The notes: a model not told the origin generated them from the sequence alone. DNA of 19,256 nucleotides from CAZLGO01 sp964559295 (GCA_964559295.1 CAZLGO010000031.1:1-19256); one strand, 5' to 3'. Numbered from the stretch's first letter, positions 8,510 to 17,176 are shown. Numbers and translations are program-made.

Positions 8510-8881
8510 TTATTTTTTAAGTTCTTCAACCTTTTCAACAACATCTTTTATTAACTCTTCCGCTTCACCAGCGTCTATTATGCATGAAGATGCTGTACCA
8601 ACGTTTAAACCTGCTGCTGCTCCCAATTCATCTTTTAATGCAACATAAACATAAGGAATATCCTTTTCCTCAGAAAGAACAGGTAGGTGAGCGACAATTT
8701 CAGGTGGGTCAACATCTTCAGCTATAATTACCAGTAATGCTTCACCTCTTTCTACAGCTTTTGTTACCTCATTTGTACCTTTTGCTATTTTACCTGTGTC
8801 TCTTGCTATCTCTAAAGCCTCACAGGCCTTATCAGCTATTTCTTTTGGTACATCAAACTTTACGTATATTGGTTTTGCCAT
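8510..8881 (-). CDS. rpl7ae: 50S ribosomal protein L7Ae
   Basis: 123 residues with the L7Ae core: [21 protein letters not shown] near 32-51 and [20 protein letters not shown] near 54-73, ending in a helix. L7Ae binds kink-turn RNA; in archaea it is part of the 50S subunit, C/D and H/ACA guide RNPs and RNase P. The ATG at 8881 follows GGAGGT. It is the first gene of the 15-gene operon, with its own promoter about 70 bases upstream. In other archaea L7Ae represses its own mRNA through a kink-turn in the leader, and a candidate is present here. Confidence 0.97.
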   Translation of the reverse strand: MAKPIYVKFDVPKEIADKACEALEIARDTGKIAKGTNEVTKAVERGEALLVIIAEDVDPPEIVAHLPVLSEEKDIPYVYVALKDELGAAAGLNVGTASSCIIDAGEAEELIKDVVEKVEELKK

Positions 8882-8898
8882 CCATTTACCTCCTTTTT

Positions 8899-8921
8899 CA
8901 TCTGGTTTTTACCATCCATCG
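8899..8921 (-). promoter_or_regulatory. Candidate kink-turn hairpin in the L7Ae leader
   Basis: The coding strand reads CG, ATG, GA, TGGT, AAAA, ACCA, GA, TG. TGGT/ACCA forms a 4-bp stem closed by AAAA, flanked on both sides by GA (tandem sheared G-A pairs) with a 3-base bulge on the 5' side, the layout of a kink-turn. The outer stem is weak (one C-G and one G-U pair). It lies 5 bases before the GGAGGT ribosome site. Confidence 0.35.
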
Positions 8922-8945
8922 GTAATTTAGATTCTACATTTTATG

Positions 8946-8953
8946 TATATAAA
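8946..8953 (-). promoter_or_regulatory. TATA box of the L7Ae/ribosomal operon
   Basis: The minus strand reads TTTATATA, preceded by AACA. Transcription should start about 24 bases downstream, near 8922-8925, giving a leader of about 42 bases that contains the candidate kink-turn and GGAGGT. Confidence 0.6.
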
Positions 8954-9016
8954 TGTTGCAATCAACAATTCAAAAAACTTCTAAGAAGGACTTAAAATCT
9001 ACTATAAAATCAGAAT

Positions 9017-9221
9017 CTATTTTCCAGCTTTGATCTTAGATTTGAAATAATAGAGGGGTATCAAAACAAGCAATAGAATTATCACATCTCCAACCTGATG
9101 GCAAAGAGACAGATAGACATAAGTTCAGGAGGATGTAGGATAGCTCTAAAGCTATCGCCAAAAGAAGAAGAATAAGGGCTTTTTTAACATAATCATATCT
9201 TAAAAAGAACATTGGCCGCAT
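9017..9221 (-). pseudogene. Small two-helix membrane protein, frameshifted
   Basis: From ATG 9221, preceded by AAAGGAAAAG, the frame gives MRPMFFLRYDYVKKA followed by the hydrophobic segment LILLLLAIALELSYILL, then turns into unlikely sequence (LPSGWRCDNSIACF). Shifting by one extra base near 9119-9124 gives a sensible continuation: TYVYLSLCHQ, then VGDVIILLLVLIPLYYF and a basic end KSKIKAGK, stopping at 9019-9017. The rebuilt product is 67 residues with two membrane spans. I do not recognise the family. It lies between hisB and the L7Ae promoter and may be a dead gene, a sequencing error or a real frameshift. Confidence 0.5.
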
Positions 9222-9402
9222 CTTTTCCTTTGTATGTTAAAATGCTATAGTATTGTAAAAACTTGTCAGAACTATGAGAGGAACTGCAACGTGAAATATC
9301 TCAAATAAATACGTGGTTCCTCCCCATTGGTCTTTTCACGGTTTCTACTATATCTTAATTAAAATTATATGGCTTTTAATTTAAATCTTTTGGTTAAGAC
9401 TT
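9222..9402. other. Intergenic stretch downstream of hisB, no gene seen
   Basis: No credible coding frame. It holds a spaced inverted repeat, CGTGAAA at 9290-9296 and TTTCACG at 9334-9340, with a 37-base loop containing the only GC-richer patch (GGTTCCTCCCCATTGG). The part next to hisB is very AT-rich with no clear T-run terminator. An unrecognised small RNA cannot be ruled out. Confidence 0.4.
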
Positions 9403-9984
9403 CTACAAAACACCCTTTGTACTTGGAACTACGCCATGTTCTATTTTCGAAGCATCCTTCAAAGCACGTGCAAATGCTTTAAAGAAAGCTTCTATTTTGT
9501 GATGGTCGTTTTTACCCTCAACCTTAGCATGGATATTCATGCGAGCAGAACTTGCAAATGATTCGATAAAATGCCTGATGTTTTCTGTGCTAAGATCTCC
9601 TATTTTAGACCTCATAAACTTCAGATCTATGGCAGTATAACCTCTGCCACTTATGTCAACTGCAACAGTAGCAATAGCATCGTCCATTGGAACAACAGAA
9701 TGTGATATACGCTTTATTCCTCTTTTATCACCCATTGCATCTAAGAAAGCTTCTCCGAGCGATATTCCTACATCTTCGACTGTGTGATGATCATCTACAC
9801 TGAGATCTCCTTTGGCTTTCACATCAAGATCAAAGAAGCCATGTCTTGCAAAGGAGTCCAGCATATGGTCAAAAAATTCAATGCCAGTGTCTATCCTAGA
9901 TTTGCCCTCCCCATCAATGTTGAGTGAAATTTCAATGTGGGTTTCAGACGTGCTCCTTTTTATGGATGATGTTCTTTTTTTCAT
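9403..9984 (-). CDS. hisB: Imidazoleglycerol-phosphate dehydratase
   Basis: 193 residues, the usual size of the single-function enzyme of histidine synthesis, which dehydrates imidazoleglycerol phosphate to imidazole acetol phosphate. The two metal-binding motifs are intact: DHHTVED at 65-71 and DHHKIEAFFKAF beginning at 160. FFDHML at 37-42 is also conserved. The ATG at 9984 lies 4 bases after the ferredoxin stop, with GAGTGAT as ribosome site. No other his gene is nearby, as is common in methanogens. Confidence 0.97.
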   Translation of the reverse strand: MKKRTSSIKRSTSETHIEISLNIDGEGKSRIDTGIEFFDHMLDSFARHGFFDLDVKAKGDLSVDDHHTVEDVGISLGEAFLDAMGDKRGIKRISHSVVPMDDAIATVAVDISGRGYTAIDLKFMRSKIGDLSTENIRHFIESFASSARMNIHAKVEGKNDHHKIEAFFKAFARALKDASKIEHGVVPSTKGVL

Positions 9985-9988
9985 AATA

Positions 9989-10183
9989 TCACTCTCTAAT
10001 TATTTTTATTGCCTCTTCTGGGCACTTTGAAGCACAAAATGTACATAAATGACAGAATTCTAAATTTGAAGCCTCGGCCTTCTTTTTTTTTCTATTTATG
10101 CCCCAGATTTTTCCCCCTTTTGGACAGACTTCTCTACAGATGCCACAGGTTGTACATTTTTCGTTATCTACTACGATCTTCAT
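9989..10183 (-). CDS. Ferredoxin, two [4Fe-4S] clusters
   Basis: 64 residues with two CxxCxxCxxxCP motifs: Cys10, 13, 16, 20 and Cys44, 47, 50, 54. A basic loop (NRKKKKAEA) of about 23 residues separates the halves, longer than in clostridial-type ferredoxins. It is a small cytoplasmic electron carrier; the partner is unknown. Its ATG overlaps the modE stop as ATGA, suggesting coupled translation. Pairing with a molybdate regulator suggests, as inference only, service to a molybdenum or tungsten enzyme such as formylmethanofuran dehydrogenase. Confidence 0.9.
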   Translation of the reverse strand: MKIVVDNEKCTTCGICREVCPKGGKIWGINRKKKKAEASNLEFCHLCTFCASKCPEEAIKIIRE

Positions 10184-10872
10184 ATCTTAACTACTGCCAT
10201 TGAGGTTGCTTTAAATCCTACAAATATCTTTTTGCCAAGATGTAACTTAAGTTTGTCCATTGAATACTTTGTGATGTCTGCAAAGATACTAATTTTTTCA
10301 CCTAAATTTATACTAAGTCTCACCATCCCATTTTGGAATTTCATCTCGATTATCTTACCTTCTAAGATGTTTCTAACGCTTGATTCTTGCGGTTTTAACA
10401 TGACAAAGATGTCTTCTGGACTTATTAGAATTAAAACCTTATCTCCAATATCCAAATTTCCAAACCCAGGAATTGTGATCTTTTTTCCATTTGAAGTTAT
10501 TTTAATGACCTTATTTTGTATATCAATGCCCGAAACGTATCCTTGTATCTCATTTACATCAACATGCTTTTTTAAGATACTATCAAATTTATCATGTTCT
10601 CTTATAATAAATTTACCCATATCTGTAAGTTTGCTTTCGCCTCCTCCTCCTTTTCCACCTCTTTTTGTTGAAACAACAGGCGATGAGAGTTCATTTTCTA
10701 TTTTTTCAATGTATTTAAGGGCTGTTCTGTATGGTACGCCTGTTTCTTTTGAAGCTTTCATGATGGATCCGTGTTTTTCAATGTATTTTAAAAGTTTAAC
10801 TTTTTTATGATCCAATAAAGTAGATCTGTTCCCAATTTCTAATTTGTATTCAGTGCTTTCTCTTATATTCAT
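10180..10872 (-). CDS. modE: ModE-type molybdate/tungstate-responsive transcription regulator
   Basis: 230 residues. A winged helix-turn-helix at about 20-85 contains GSIMKASKETGVPYRTALKYI and the wing KRGGKGGGGESKLT (70-83), the ModE/LysR-type signature. Two TOBE (Mop) oxyanion-binding domains follow at about 109-160 and 165-229. ModE binds molybdate and controls uptake and molybdoenzyme genes; archaeal members may respond to tungstate. The ATG at 10872 follows GGAGAT. It lies 30 bases after the flippase and overlaps the ferredoxin gene; no transporter gene is in the window. Confidence 0.9.
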   Translation of the reverse strand: MNIRESTEYKLEIGNRSTLLDHKKVKLLKYIEKHGSIMKASKETGVPYRTALKYIEKIENELSSPVVSTKRGGKGGGGESKLTDMGKFIIREHDKFDSILKKHVDVNEIQGYVSGIDIQNKVIKITSNGKKITIPGFGNLDIGDKVLILISPEDIFVMLKPQESSVRNILEGKIIEMKFQNGMVRLSINLGEKISIFADITKYSMDKLKLHLGKKIFVGFKATSMAVVKI

Positions 10873-10902
10873 GAAATGATATCTCCATGTAGTCTTGATT
10901 AT

Positions 10903-12441
10903 TTATGTGGCGAACCTTTCTATAAAATTAACCAATTTTTCAAAAACTCCGGCCAGTGGCCCTAACCTTCTTTCCAATCTTCTTAGCATTCTAACATCTC
11001 GACTCTCAAAACCTCTTAAAAATGTAAAGGCAATTAAATACGCCACAGGAGAGACTAAAAGAGCCATCGAAAATCCAATGTTGGTTTTTGGGATCAAAAT
11101 TAGAGGAACGGCCATTATAAGTGATGCTAAGACTATTTTACCAAAATCGATGTAAGGTGGTCTTACTTTTGTTATTTGAAACGTTTTCCAAATTATTGCA
11201 ACCATTATTAAGAATGCTGCGATCGTTGTTGCCACGGCAGCGCCCACGATCCCATAAAGGGGTACGAATATCAAGTTCAACAAAAGATTTATCAGGGTCC
11301 CTACAACGAGAATAATCATGGGCATCCGTGGATTTCCAATACCCTGTGCTATACTCGCTGACACCATAAAAAGAGTGTAAAATGTCATCCCAACTACAAG
11401 GACTCTTAGTGCATCTGCTCCATATATAAAATTAGGTCCAAAAAGCAGCCCAAGAACTGGTTTTGAGAATATGGCTATTCCAACACATATTGGAAGCACA
11501 ATTAAAATAACATAACGATAAGACTGAATTATATAATTCTCAAGAAGCTGCATGTCCTTTAGACTCGAAGCTTCAGATGCTGCAGGAAGCACTGAGGTTG
11601 CCACAGACAGCGAAATAATAAGAGGAAGTCTTGCAATAGGATCTGCCGCAGTGTAATATCCTACATACGCAGCAGGCATGTATACACCTATAACAAAAGT
11701 GCTTATGTCATATATGGTTATTTCAGAAAGAGAGGTTATTATAACCGGAAGGGAAAACAATAAAAGTGTTTTTATAAGTCTCATTTCATCTTTTAGAGGA
11801 AATTTCTTTTGGGGTTTTGGAAAATATTTCAAAAGATACTTCTTAAACAAGAACAACGAGAATATGGTGGATATCACAAACCCAAAAGCAGTTCCAATAA
11901 CAGCTCCCGCAGCATAAAGCCCCACAGAAACAAGAATAATGGCAAAAATTATCATGAATGTTATTTCAACTACACGAGAAGCCAGGATATATTCCATTTT
12001 ATAAACACCTTGAAATGCTCCTCTTAAGGCACCCAAAACAGCACTAAAAGGAGTTATGAGCGCAACAGCTTGAAGTGGAAGAATTGCACCAGGTTTATGG
12101 AAGATTTTTATTGCAATCTGTTCTGCAAAAAAGAATACAAAAAGACTACAGATGATCCCAAAAAGCATCATACATTTTAAGGATGTTAATACAACCTGCC
12201 TTGCCATCTCTCCATCGTCAAGTGCCTCATATTGTGCTACATACTTCGCAATGGCAGGCGGTAAACCTCCGGTAGATAATATTTGGAGAATGCCTTGAAA
12301 TGGAATTGTAAGACCTAAAAGCCCGTATCCATTTGGTCCAAGCATTCTACTCATTATGAATCTGTAGATATAGCCACCCACCCGAAATATAAGGTGACCA
12401 ATCATGATCATGAAACTTCCTTTTACCAGCTTTAGGCTCAT
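10903..12441 (-). CDS. MOP-superfamily flippase (polysaccharide/wall-precursor exporter)
   Basis: 512 residues, very hydrophobic throughout, with about 14 predicted membrane helices and the family N-terminus (KGSFMIMIGHLIFRVGGYIY, then SRMLGPNGYGLLGLTIP). It resembles the SpoVB/RfbX/MurJ group of lipid-linked sugar flippases. In a pseudomurein-walled methanogen, export of a wall or glycan precursor is a reasonable inference, but the substrate is not shown. The ATG at 12441 follows GGTGAT. A basic amphipathic tail (RMLRRLERRLG) ends the protein. It appears to be the first gene of a unit with modE, ferredoxin and hisB. Confidence 0.9.
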   Translation of the reverse strand: MSLKLVKGSFMIMIGHLIFRVGGYIYRFIMSRMLGPNGYGLLGLTIPFQGILQILSTGGLPPAIAKYVAQYEALDDGEMARQVVLTSLKCMMLFGIICSLFVFFFAEQIAIKIFHKPGAILPLQAVALITPFSAVLGALRGAFQGVYKMEYILASRVVEITFMIIFAIILVSVGLYAAGAVIGTAFGFVISTIFSLFLFKKYLLKYFPKPQKKFPLKDEMRLIKTLLLFSLPVIITSLSEITIYDISTFVIGVYMPAAYVGYYTAADPIARLPLIISLSVATSVLPAASEASSLKDMQLLENYIIQSYRYVILIVLPICVGIAIFSKPVLGLLFGPNFIYGADALRVLVVGMTFYTLFMVSASIAQGIGNPRMPMIILVVGTLINLLLNLIFVPLYGIVGAAVATTIAAFLIMVAIIWKTFQITKVRPPYIDFGKIVLASLIMAVPLILIPKTNIGFSMALLVSPVAYLIAFTFLRGFESRDVRMLRRLERRLGPLAGVFEKLVNFIERFAT

Positions 12442-12491
12442 AAAATCACCTATAAAATAAGAAGAATTGCAACTTACAAAATGATCACACC

Positions 12492-12499
12492 TATTTAAT
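12492..12499 (-). promoter_or_regulatory. Candidate TATA box for the flippase/modE/hisB unit
   Basis: The minus strand reads ATTAAATA about 51 bases before the flippase ATG, giving a predicted start near 12470. TGATCA (12482-12487) lies between box and start. TTGCAACT occurs at 12467-12474 and again at 12533-12540. Confidence 0.35.
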
Positions 12500-12560
12500 T
12501 CTTTTAGGCAAGGTATGAATCTCTAATAGTTCTTGCAACTGTTCTTTGCAGGTTTACCTC

Positions 12561-13376
12561 TCAGTAATTTTTAATTATCAACTCAGTAGCATTACATCTC
12601 TTTTCAGCATTAGAGTTTATGCTTCTTTTTGCGTTTACAACAGAGATATTAAATTCAGAATACAGATCCCTAATGAAATCTGTATCTGAATTGCTCAAAA
12701 GACAATAGCATCCTTTTTTATCTAATTTCTTAAAAACATGTGCAAGCCTTTCCTGATCCTTCTCCTTAAAATCGTATTTTGTGTAGCTTGTGAACCTTGA
12801 AGTTTCGTTTAATGGGTGATAGGGAGGGTCAAAATAAACAAAATCGCCTTTCGATGCACCACTTAAGGTTTTTTCAAAATCTTCATTTAATATACTGGTA
12901 TCCTGAAGAGACTCACTTACAGCAACCAGATTTTCCTCATCAAGTATCTTTGGATTTTTATATCTTCCAAAAGGAACATTGAACTTTCCTTTTGAGTTTA
13001 CCCGATAAAGTCCATTGTAGCAGGTTCGATTTAAATAAATGAATCTTGCACACCTTAATACAGGATCATCGGGTTCAGATTCTCTTATTTTATAAAAAAC
13101 CTCTTTTTCATTTTTATATTTTGAAGATGAGAGCTCTAAGATTAGATCGGAGACTTTGTTTTTGATTACACGGTAGGCGTTGATCAGGTCGTCATTGATG
13201 TCTCCTAAAACTGCTTTTTTTATTATGCCACGATTGTATAACCAAAAGAAAAGTGCTCCTCCTCCTAAAAAAGGTTCGTAATAGGTGTTAAATTCAAGAG
13301 GAATGTGTTTAGTGAGATGATCCACCAGTTGGCGTTTGCCACCTGCCCATTTCACAAATGGTTTACATAGAGCCAT
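12561..13376 (-). CDS. dam: DNA adenine N6-methyltransferase, Dam/D12 class
   Basis: 271 residues from ATG 13376. The motif order is that of D12-class (alpha) adenine methylases: KWAGGKRQL at 9-17, [13 protein letters not shown] at 32-44, [20 protein letters not shown] at 117-136, and catalytic DPPY at 183-186. The RTxxNGLYRxNxxGxFNVPFG block is shared with GATC-methylating Dam/DpnM enzymes, so GATC is a plausible target, not proven. No restriction enzyme gene is beside it, so it looks solitary. It overlaps the flavoprotein gene by 14 bases. An in-frame TTG at 13391 would add five residues but is too close to the AGGAAGG site. Confidence 0.93.
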   Translation of the reverse strand: MALCKPFVKWAGGKRQLVDHLTKHIPLEFNTYYEPFLGGGALFFWLYNRGIIKKAVLGDINDDLINAYRVIKNKVSDLILELSSSKYKNEKEVFYKIRESEPDDPVLRCARFIYLNRTCYNGLYRVNSKGKFNVPFGRYKNPKILDEENLVAVSESLQDTSILNEDFEKTLSGASKGDFVYFDPPYHPLNETSRFTSYTKYDFKEKDQERLAHVFKKLDKKGCYCLLSNSDTDFIRDLYSEFNISVVNAKRSINSNAEKRCNATELIIKNY

Positions 13377-14160
13377 TTTTTTCAACTTCAAACCTTCCTA
13401 AAAATTCGGCAAATCTTTTTATGGTTTTCCTTAGACTTCTGAATCCCTCATCATCCTCTTTTACACCCTTAAGAGTATCCTTTGACCAAAAAGTTCCTCC
13501 TAAATTTGCTCCAAAGGAGCCACCACTTATTGGTATTGCTCCAGTTAGGATGTAGAATGTCATGATCTGTTGTATTGCCAGTTCCTGTCCCCCAAGTCTA
13601 TCTCCTCCAACTGCAATAGCCATGCCAATTTTATACCTGAAAAAATCGTAGTCAGCTGCACCTAAAGCTCTGCACCTGTCCATTACAGCTTTTATTTGTG
13701 CGCTAACTCCTCCGTTGTAAACTGGTGTTGCCATTATTATTCCCTTGGCATCTCTAAGCAAAGGATAAAGCTCGTACATATCGTCTTTGAGAACACATTC
13801 TTTGTTTTTTAAGCAATAATCACAATGCTGACAAGGTCTGATATTTTTGCCCCTAACACTGAAAAATTCTGTTTTAAAGCCACCGTTCTCTAACATGCTC
13901 AAAGATTCTCTTAAAACATAATCAGTAGCCTGTTTTCTTGGACTTCCACATATACCTAATATAAAATGGTCCTTTTCAGGCTTTTTTGCGCCTGCAATTT
14001 TTTCTGCAACCTCAAACTGATCTTTCCCGGCTCCACATATTGGACAAACCCAGTCATTCGGCAGTTCTTCAAATGGCGTGTTTGGATCTATCCCTGAATC
14101 CGGATCACCCTTTTCAGGATCGTATATGTAACCACAAACTTTGCATCTGTACTTTTTCAT
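13363..14160 (-). CDS. Rubredoxin fused to iron-sulfur flavoprotein (NADPH-dependent FMN reductase fold)
   Basis: 265 residues. Residues 1-50 are a complete rubredoxin, with iron ligands Cys6, Cys9, Cys39 and Cys42. After a short linker, residues 66-260 are a flavodoxin-like domain with the FMN loop GSPRKQATD and the compact cluster motif Cys110, Cys113, Cys116, Cys122 (CX2CX2CX5C), typical of Isf proteins that hold FMN and a [4Fe-4S] cluster. Fusion would pass electrons between the two centres in one chain; a role in oxygen or peroxide defence is inferred from Isf and rubredoxin families. The ATG at 14160 follows GAGGGT, 12 bases after fae-hps. Confidence 0.92.
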   Translation of the reverse strand: MKKYRCKVCGYIYDPEKGDPDSGIDPNTPFEELPNDWVCPICGAGKDQFEVAEKIAGAKKPEKDHFILGICGSPRKQATDYVLRESLSMLENGGFKTEFFSVRGKNIRPCQHCDYCLKNKECVLKDDMYELYPLLRDAKGIIMATPVYNGGVSAQIKAVMDRCRALGAADYDFFRYKIGMAIAVGGDRLGGQELAIQQIMTFYILTGAIPISGGSFGANLGGTFWSKDTLKGVKEDDEGFRSLRKTIKRFAEFLGRFEVEKNGSM

Positions 14161-14172
14161 TTTACCCTCAGA

Positions 14173-15393
14173 TTAAATTGACTCATCTTCATCAAGTGCC
14201 AGTCTCATTGTATCTGGATCTGGGGGCATGTACTCCAAGAAATCCTCTGTTGCACGTCTTACATCCCTTGAACCTGTAATGTATCTTCCAACAATGATGA
14301 TATCAGCACCATTTTTTCTTGCCTCGTCTACTCTATCAGGAGTTATCCCGCCCGCAACAGCTATAAGTTTTCCTTCGCCCAAAATCTCTTTAATTTGGGT
14401 TATATTGCCCCATTCTGTTACTTCTTCGATTTTCTCACCTCTTTCTGCTGCAGAAGTTTCTACATCAACGCTTCTGTGCAGAAGAACAACATCTGGTTTT
14501 AATTTTAGATCTGATAACTTTCCAACAACATTCTTAACGTTCATCATATCAAGTATGGAGTATATTCCCTGTTTTGTTGCCTCGTGAATCGCTTTTTCAA
14601 TTGATTCTTTTGTTCCAAGTCCTGAAATTGCAACAGCGTCAGCTGTCTCATCTGCAGCCATTTTAACCTCTATTCTTCCTACATCCAATGTTTTAAGATC
14701 TGCAATTATAAAAGCATCTTTTCTAAGTTTGCGGATTTTGCTTACAACTCCAACTCCGAATTTTTTAACAAGCGGTGTTCCAGCCTCAAGTAGGATCCTT
14801 TCACGATTTGGAATGCTTTTTATTATTCTCTCCACCTCATCAAAATCGTCCAAATCCAATGCCACCTGCAGATATGGAGGATTCCACAATCTAATTACTC
14901 TAAAGCCCATTATTGGATGTTTACCACGGTCTTTTTCCGATAAGACTTTTTCAATTGGCGGATAACCGTCCATTGCTCTTCTTATTGCCAATTTTGTTGC
15001 TCCATAGTTGTACTGATATATCTTACGGTAATCTTCTGCCTCTGGATGAATAAAGACACTTGCAATTATTACAAGATCTTCTGCTTTATCTTTTGGTATA
15101 AGTCCCTCATAAACAGCATCTGCAACAGCTCGTCCAACAGCAGTTTGTGCAGGACCAAAAACCTTCTCCGCATCCCTCATATCTCTTACTGTAACCTTTG
15201 GTACAATCAAAGTCGCAGGTTTTGTAATCAAATTTGGTCTTATAACAGAAAGAAGTGGTGTGTGACCGATTGAAAGCTGTGTTAAATTGTCCACGAAAGC
15301 AGCTCCAACATGTCCATCCTTATCTCCAATTACCAAATCAATGTGAGCCACTTCATTACCCTCTCCTACTAAAGCTTCCCCTATCTGGTACAT
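14173..15393 (-). CDS. fae-hps: Bifunctional formaldehyde-activating enzyme / 3-hexulose-6-phosphate synthase
   Basis: 406 residues. Residues 1-165 are Fae, with the catalytic His17 in [11 protein letters not shown], which joins formaldehyde to tetrahydromethanopterin. Residues 174-395 are Hps, an OMP-decarboxylase-fold enzyme with the DLKTLD motif at 232-237. In methanogens the Hps half is thought to run backwards, making ribulose 5-phosphate for nucleotides and freeing formaldehyde, which Fae captures. The start is the ATG at 15393, following GGAGGAT with seven bases of spacing; an upstream ATG at 15408 overlaps that site. It has its own promoter and probably leads the flavoprotein and methylase genes. 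Confidence 0.97.
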   Translation of the reverse strand: MYQIGEALVGEGNEVAHIDLVIGDKDGHVGAAFVDNLTQLSIGHTPLLSVIRPNLITKPATLIVPKVTVRDMRDAEKVFGPAQTAVGRAVADAVYEGLIPKDKAEDLVIIASVFIHPEAEDYRKIYQYNYGATKLAIRRAMDGYPPIEKVLSEKDRGKHPIMGFRVIRLWNPPYLQVALDLDDFDEVERIIKSIPNRERILLEAGTPLVKKFGVGVVSKIRKLRKDAFIIADLKTLDVGRIEVKMAADETADAVAISGLGTKESIEKAIHEATKQGIYSILDMMNVKNVVGKLSDLKLKPDVVLLHRSVDVETSAAERGEKIEEVTEWGNITQIKEILGEGKLIAVAGGITPDRVDEARKNGADIIIVGRYITGSRDVRRATEDFLEYMPPDPDTMRLALDEDESI

Positions 15394-15424
15394 AATACAA
15401 TCCTCCATGATTACTTTGAATAAT

Positions 15425-15436
15425 ATTAGATCTAAT
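15425..15436. promoter_or_regulatory. 12-bp perfect palindrome at the fae-hps promoter
   Basis: ATTAGATCTAAT is a perfect palindrome starting two bases downstream of the TATA box and ending just before the predicted start. A repressor bound here would block polymerase. It is centred on GATC. Confidence 0.45.
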
Positions 15437-15438
15437 CC

Positions 15439-15446
15439 ATATAAAT
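15439..15446 (-). promoter_or_regulatory. TATA box of fae-hps
   Basis: The minus strand reads ATTTATAT, preceded by GCTACTT, 46-53 bases before the fae-hps ATG. The predicted start near 15417 leaves a leader of about 25 bases with the GGAGGAT ribosome site. Confidence 0.6.
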
Positions 15447-15516
15447 AAGTAGCTTTTTTACATCGGCAAATAAATCGCCTTACTTTAAGAATTGATGCGA
15501 TTTTAAACAGTACGCG

Positions 15517-15531
15517 AAAAAGACAAAAAAA
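15517..15531 (-). terminator. Poly-T terminator after the CWB2 protein gene
   Basis: Five bases past the stop codon the coding strand carries seven Ts, then GTC, then five Ts. This is a typical archaeal U-run terminator and separates the surface-protein unit from fae-hps. Confidence 0.55.
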
Positions 15532-15536
15532 GTGGG

Positions 15537-17165
15537 TTATGTCCTAATTATTGCAACTATCTCAGATATAACAGAATCGCTTATAACGCTTTTCCCACCA
15601 GCTACATATGCCTCATCTGGTTTATACATACTTAAGAAATTTTTTACCACAGCAGGTAGGGAATCCTTTTGAGTTAGTAAAACAACGCCATTGTTTTTGA
15701 AAGCAAATGGTGACGAAGCTAACGCATCAGGAAAGTTTGATCCTGTTGCTATTACAACACAACTTGGAGGTTCTTGGGAAGCATAAGCTTTTGCCAACTC
15801 AACAGCAGTTTCATATCTTGATTGTCCAGCATATCTTGTTGTTTTGATACCAATATTTTGAAGTTGCTGTTCAACGTCTAAAGAGATGGCTTTATCACTA
15901 CCTGCTATAATAACATTTTTAACATTTAATCTTTGCAGTTCTGCTTTAACATTATCTATTATTTTTTGTGAAGAAGCTGGAGAATTTTCTTGAAAGGAAG
16001 TAGAAGGTACTAAAAGAATTGGGCCGTTTTTTAGTGAAATCAAAGGTCCAGCTGCTAAACCATCTGGATAGAGGTCTCCTCTTGCAATTAGCGCTGTATT
16101 TGCACTCCTAAATTCCTTTTGTGACAACATTATAGACGTTTGGTATTTATCTGAGCCAGAAATTCTTTCCGTTGTTATTCCTTCAGATCTTAGAATATTT
16201 TCTGTTTCTTGTGAAACAGCGCTTGTTCCTCCACAAATTATAGCATTGGTGGCTTTTAATCTTTTAACTTCATTTATAAGGGTGTTTTTTATACTCGAGG
16301 CATACGTTGGATTATCTCGTTCTAATTGTTGTGAGGTACCCAATAAAATGGGAGCACCTCTTAAGGAAGCTACAGGACCAGCTGACAGGGCATCTGCAAA
16401 ATCATCTCCCCTCACGATAATAACATAATTTGACCCGTTAGGCCATCCTTTTTTGCTAATTGCTACTGCTGTTTGATATCTGTCGCCTCCTGCCAACCGA
16501 TTCGTATTGAATAACGCATCTATGGTTTTAATAACTTCGCCACATCTATTCTCTAATTGTACTTGGTCGACATTCCTGTATAGTTCAACGATTAAAGCCG
16601 GTACCCCTTTCTGGGCTATTGGTATTGTCACCTTTGGAGGACTGGTTCCCTCCACGTAGTAATAGTATAGCCAGTTTATGCTGTCTGCGATTTCATGCCC
16701 CAGGATTTCAGATGTACTATCCTTGGCAGGTGCGAAGATAAAATTGTTTTTACCAGATTCATAAAGCCCCCTATGCCCATGCACATCCATAACCAAGCTG
16801 TAGCTTTTATCAACATCAGGAACAACATATTTGTTTGCTAAGGTTTCACCATGTATTCTGCTTTTTTCCCGATCATCTGCATCTTTTGTAACGACAATTC
16901 TGTAGACGTATATCTGGTTCTTTAAGGTACTTCCTAAACTTTCTATAGCATCAAACATTGCTTCACGAACGTTTCCTTCCTGGGGGTGAACTCCAATGAT
17001 GATTCCGATCTTACTGCCTCCATTTCCATAGGGACCAATTTTTTTCACGTAACCATAAGATTCTCGTCCTATTTCAATTTCTTGAACTGCGGCTGAAATA
17101 CTAATTGTCGAAACTAAAAATAGGATTATCAGGAGTAATGGCAAAATTTTTCTCCAGTTTATCAT
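15537..17165 (-). CDS. Secreted M14-like zinc peptidase domain with three cell-wall-binding type 2 repeats
   Basis: 542 residues. Residues 1-26 are a signal peptide (Lys/Arg then [18 protein letters not shown]). Residues about 50-215 resemble the M14 carboxypeptidase/AstE-AspA group: HPQE (His60, Glu63) as an HxxE zinc pair, DVHGH (His129) as third ligand, and Glu194 in PALIVELYR as the likely catalytic acid. Three PF04122-like repeats follow at about 222-330, 334-440 and 444-541, each starting with a form of R(L/I/Y)(A/S)G.(D/S)(R/K)YxTA. The protein is probably attached to the wall and may cut wall peptides; the substrate is inference. The ATG at 17165 follows AGGAG, 11 bases after the zinc-motif gene. 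Confidence 0.88.
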   Translation of the reverse strand: MINWRKILPLLLIILFLVSTISISAAVQEIEIGRESYGYVKKIGPYGNGGSKIGIIIGVHPQEGNVREAMFDAIESLGSTLKNQIYVYRIVVTKDADDREKSRIHGETLANKYVVPDVDKSYSLVMDVHGHRGLYESGKNNFIFAPAKDSTSEILGHEIADSINWLYYYYVEGTSPPKVTIPIAQKGVPALIVELYRNVDQVQLENRCGEVIKTIDALFNTNRLAGGDRYQTAVAISKKGWPNGSNYVIIVRGDDFADALSAGPVASLRGAPILLGTSQQLERDNPTYASSIKNTLINEVKRLKATNAIICGGTSAVSQETENILRSEGITTERISGSDKYQTSIMLSQKEFRSANTALIARGDLYPDGLAAGPLISLKNGPILLVPSTSFQENSPASSQKIIDNVKAELQRLNVKNVIIAGSDKAISLDVEQQLQNIGIKTTRYAGQSRYETAVELAKAYASQEPPSCVVIATGSNFPDALASSPFAFKNNGVVLLTQKDSLPAVVKNFLSMYKPDEAYVAGGKSVISDSVISEIVAIIRT

Positions 17166-17176
17166 TTTTAACGCTC

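Noticed and set aside
8737..8925. Leu-rich plus-strand frame that could look like a membrane protein
   Set aside because: It is antisense to L7Ae; the leucines come from the reverse complement of Glu/Lys/Ala codons.
8990..9402. tRNA or rRNA gene in the longest intergenic region
   Set aside because: No cloverleaf, no GTTCGAATC-like loop and no conserved rRNA stretch seen on either strand.
12467..12540. TTGCAACT direct repeats as an insertion or attachment site
   Set aside because: Only eight bases, 66 apart, with no element between them; chance is likely in AT-rich intergenic DNA.
12561..13376. Restriction-modification or phage-defence cassette
   Set aside because: Only the methylase is present; the neighbours are a flavoprotein and a flippase, with no nuclease, helicase or toxin gene.
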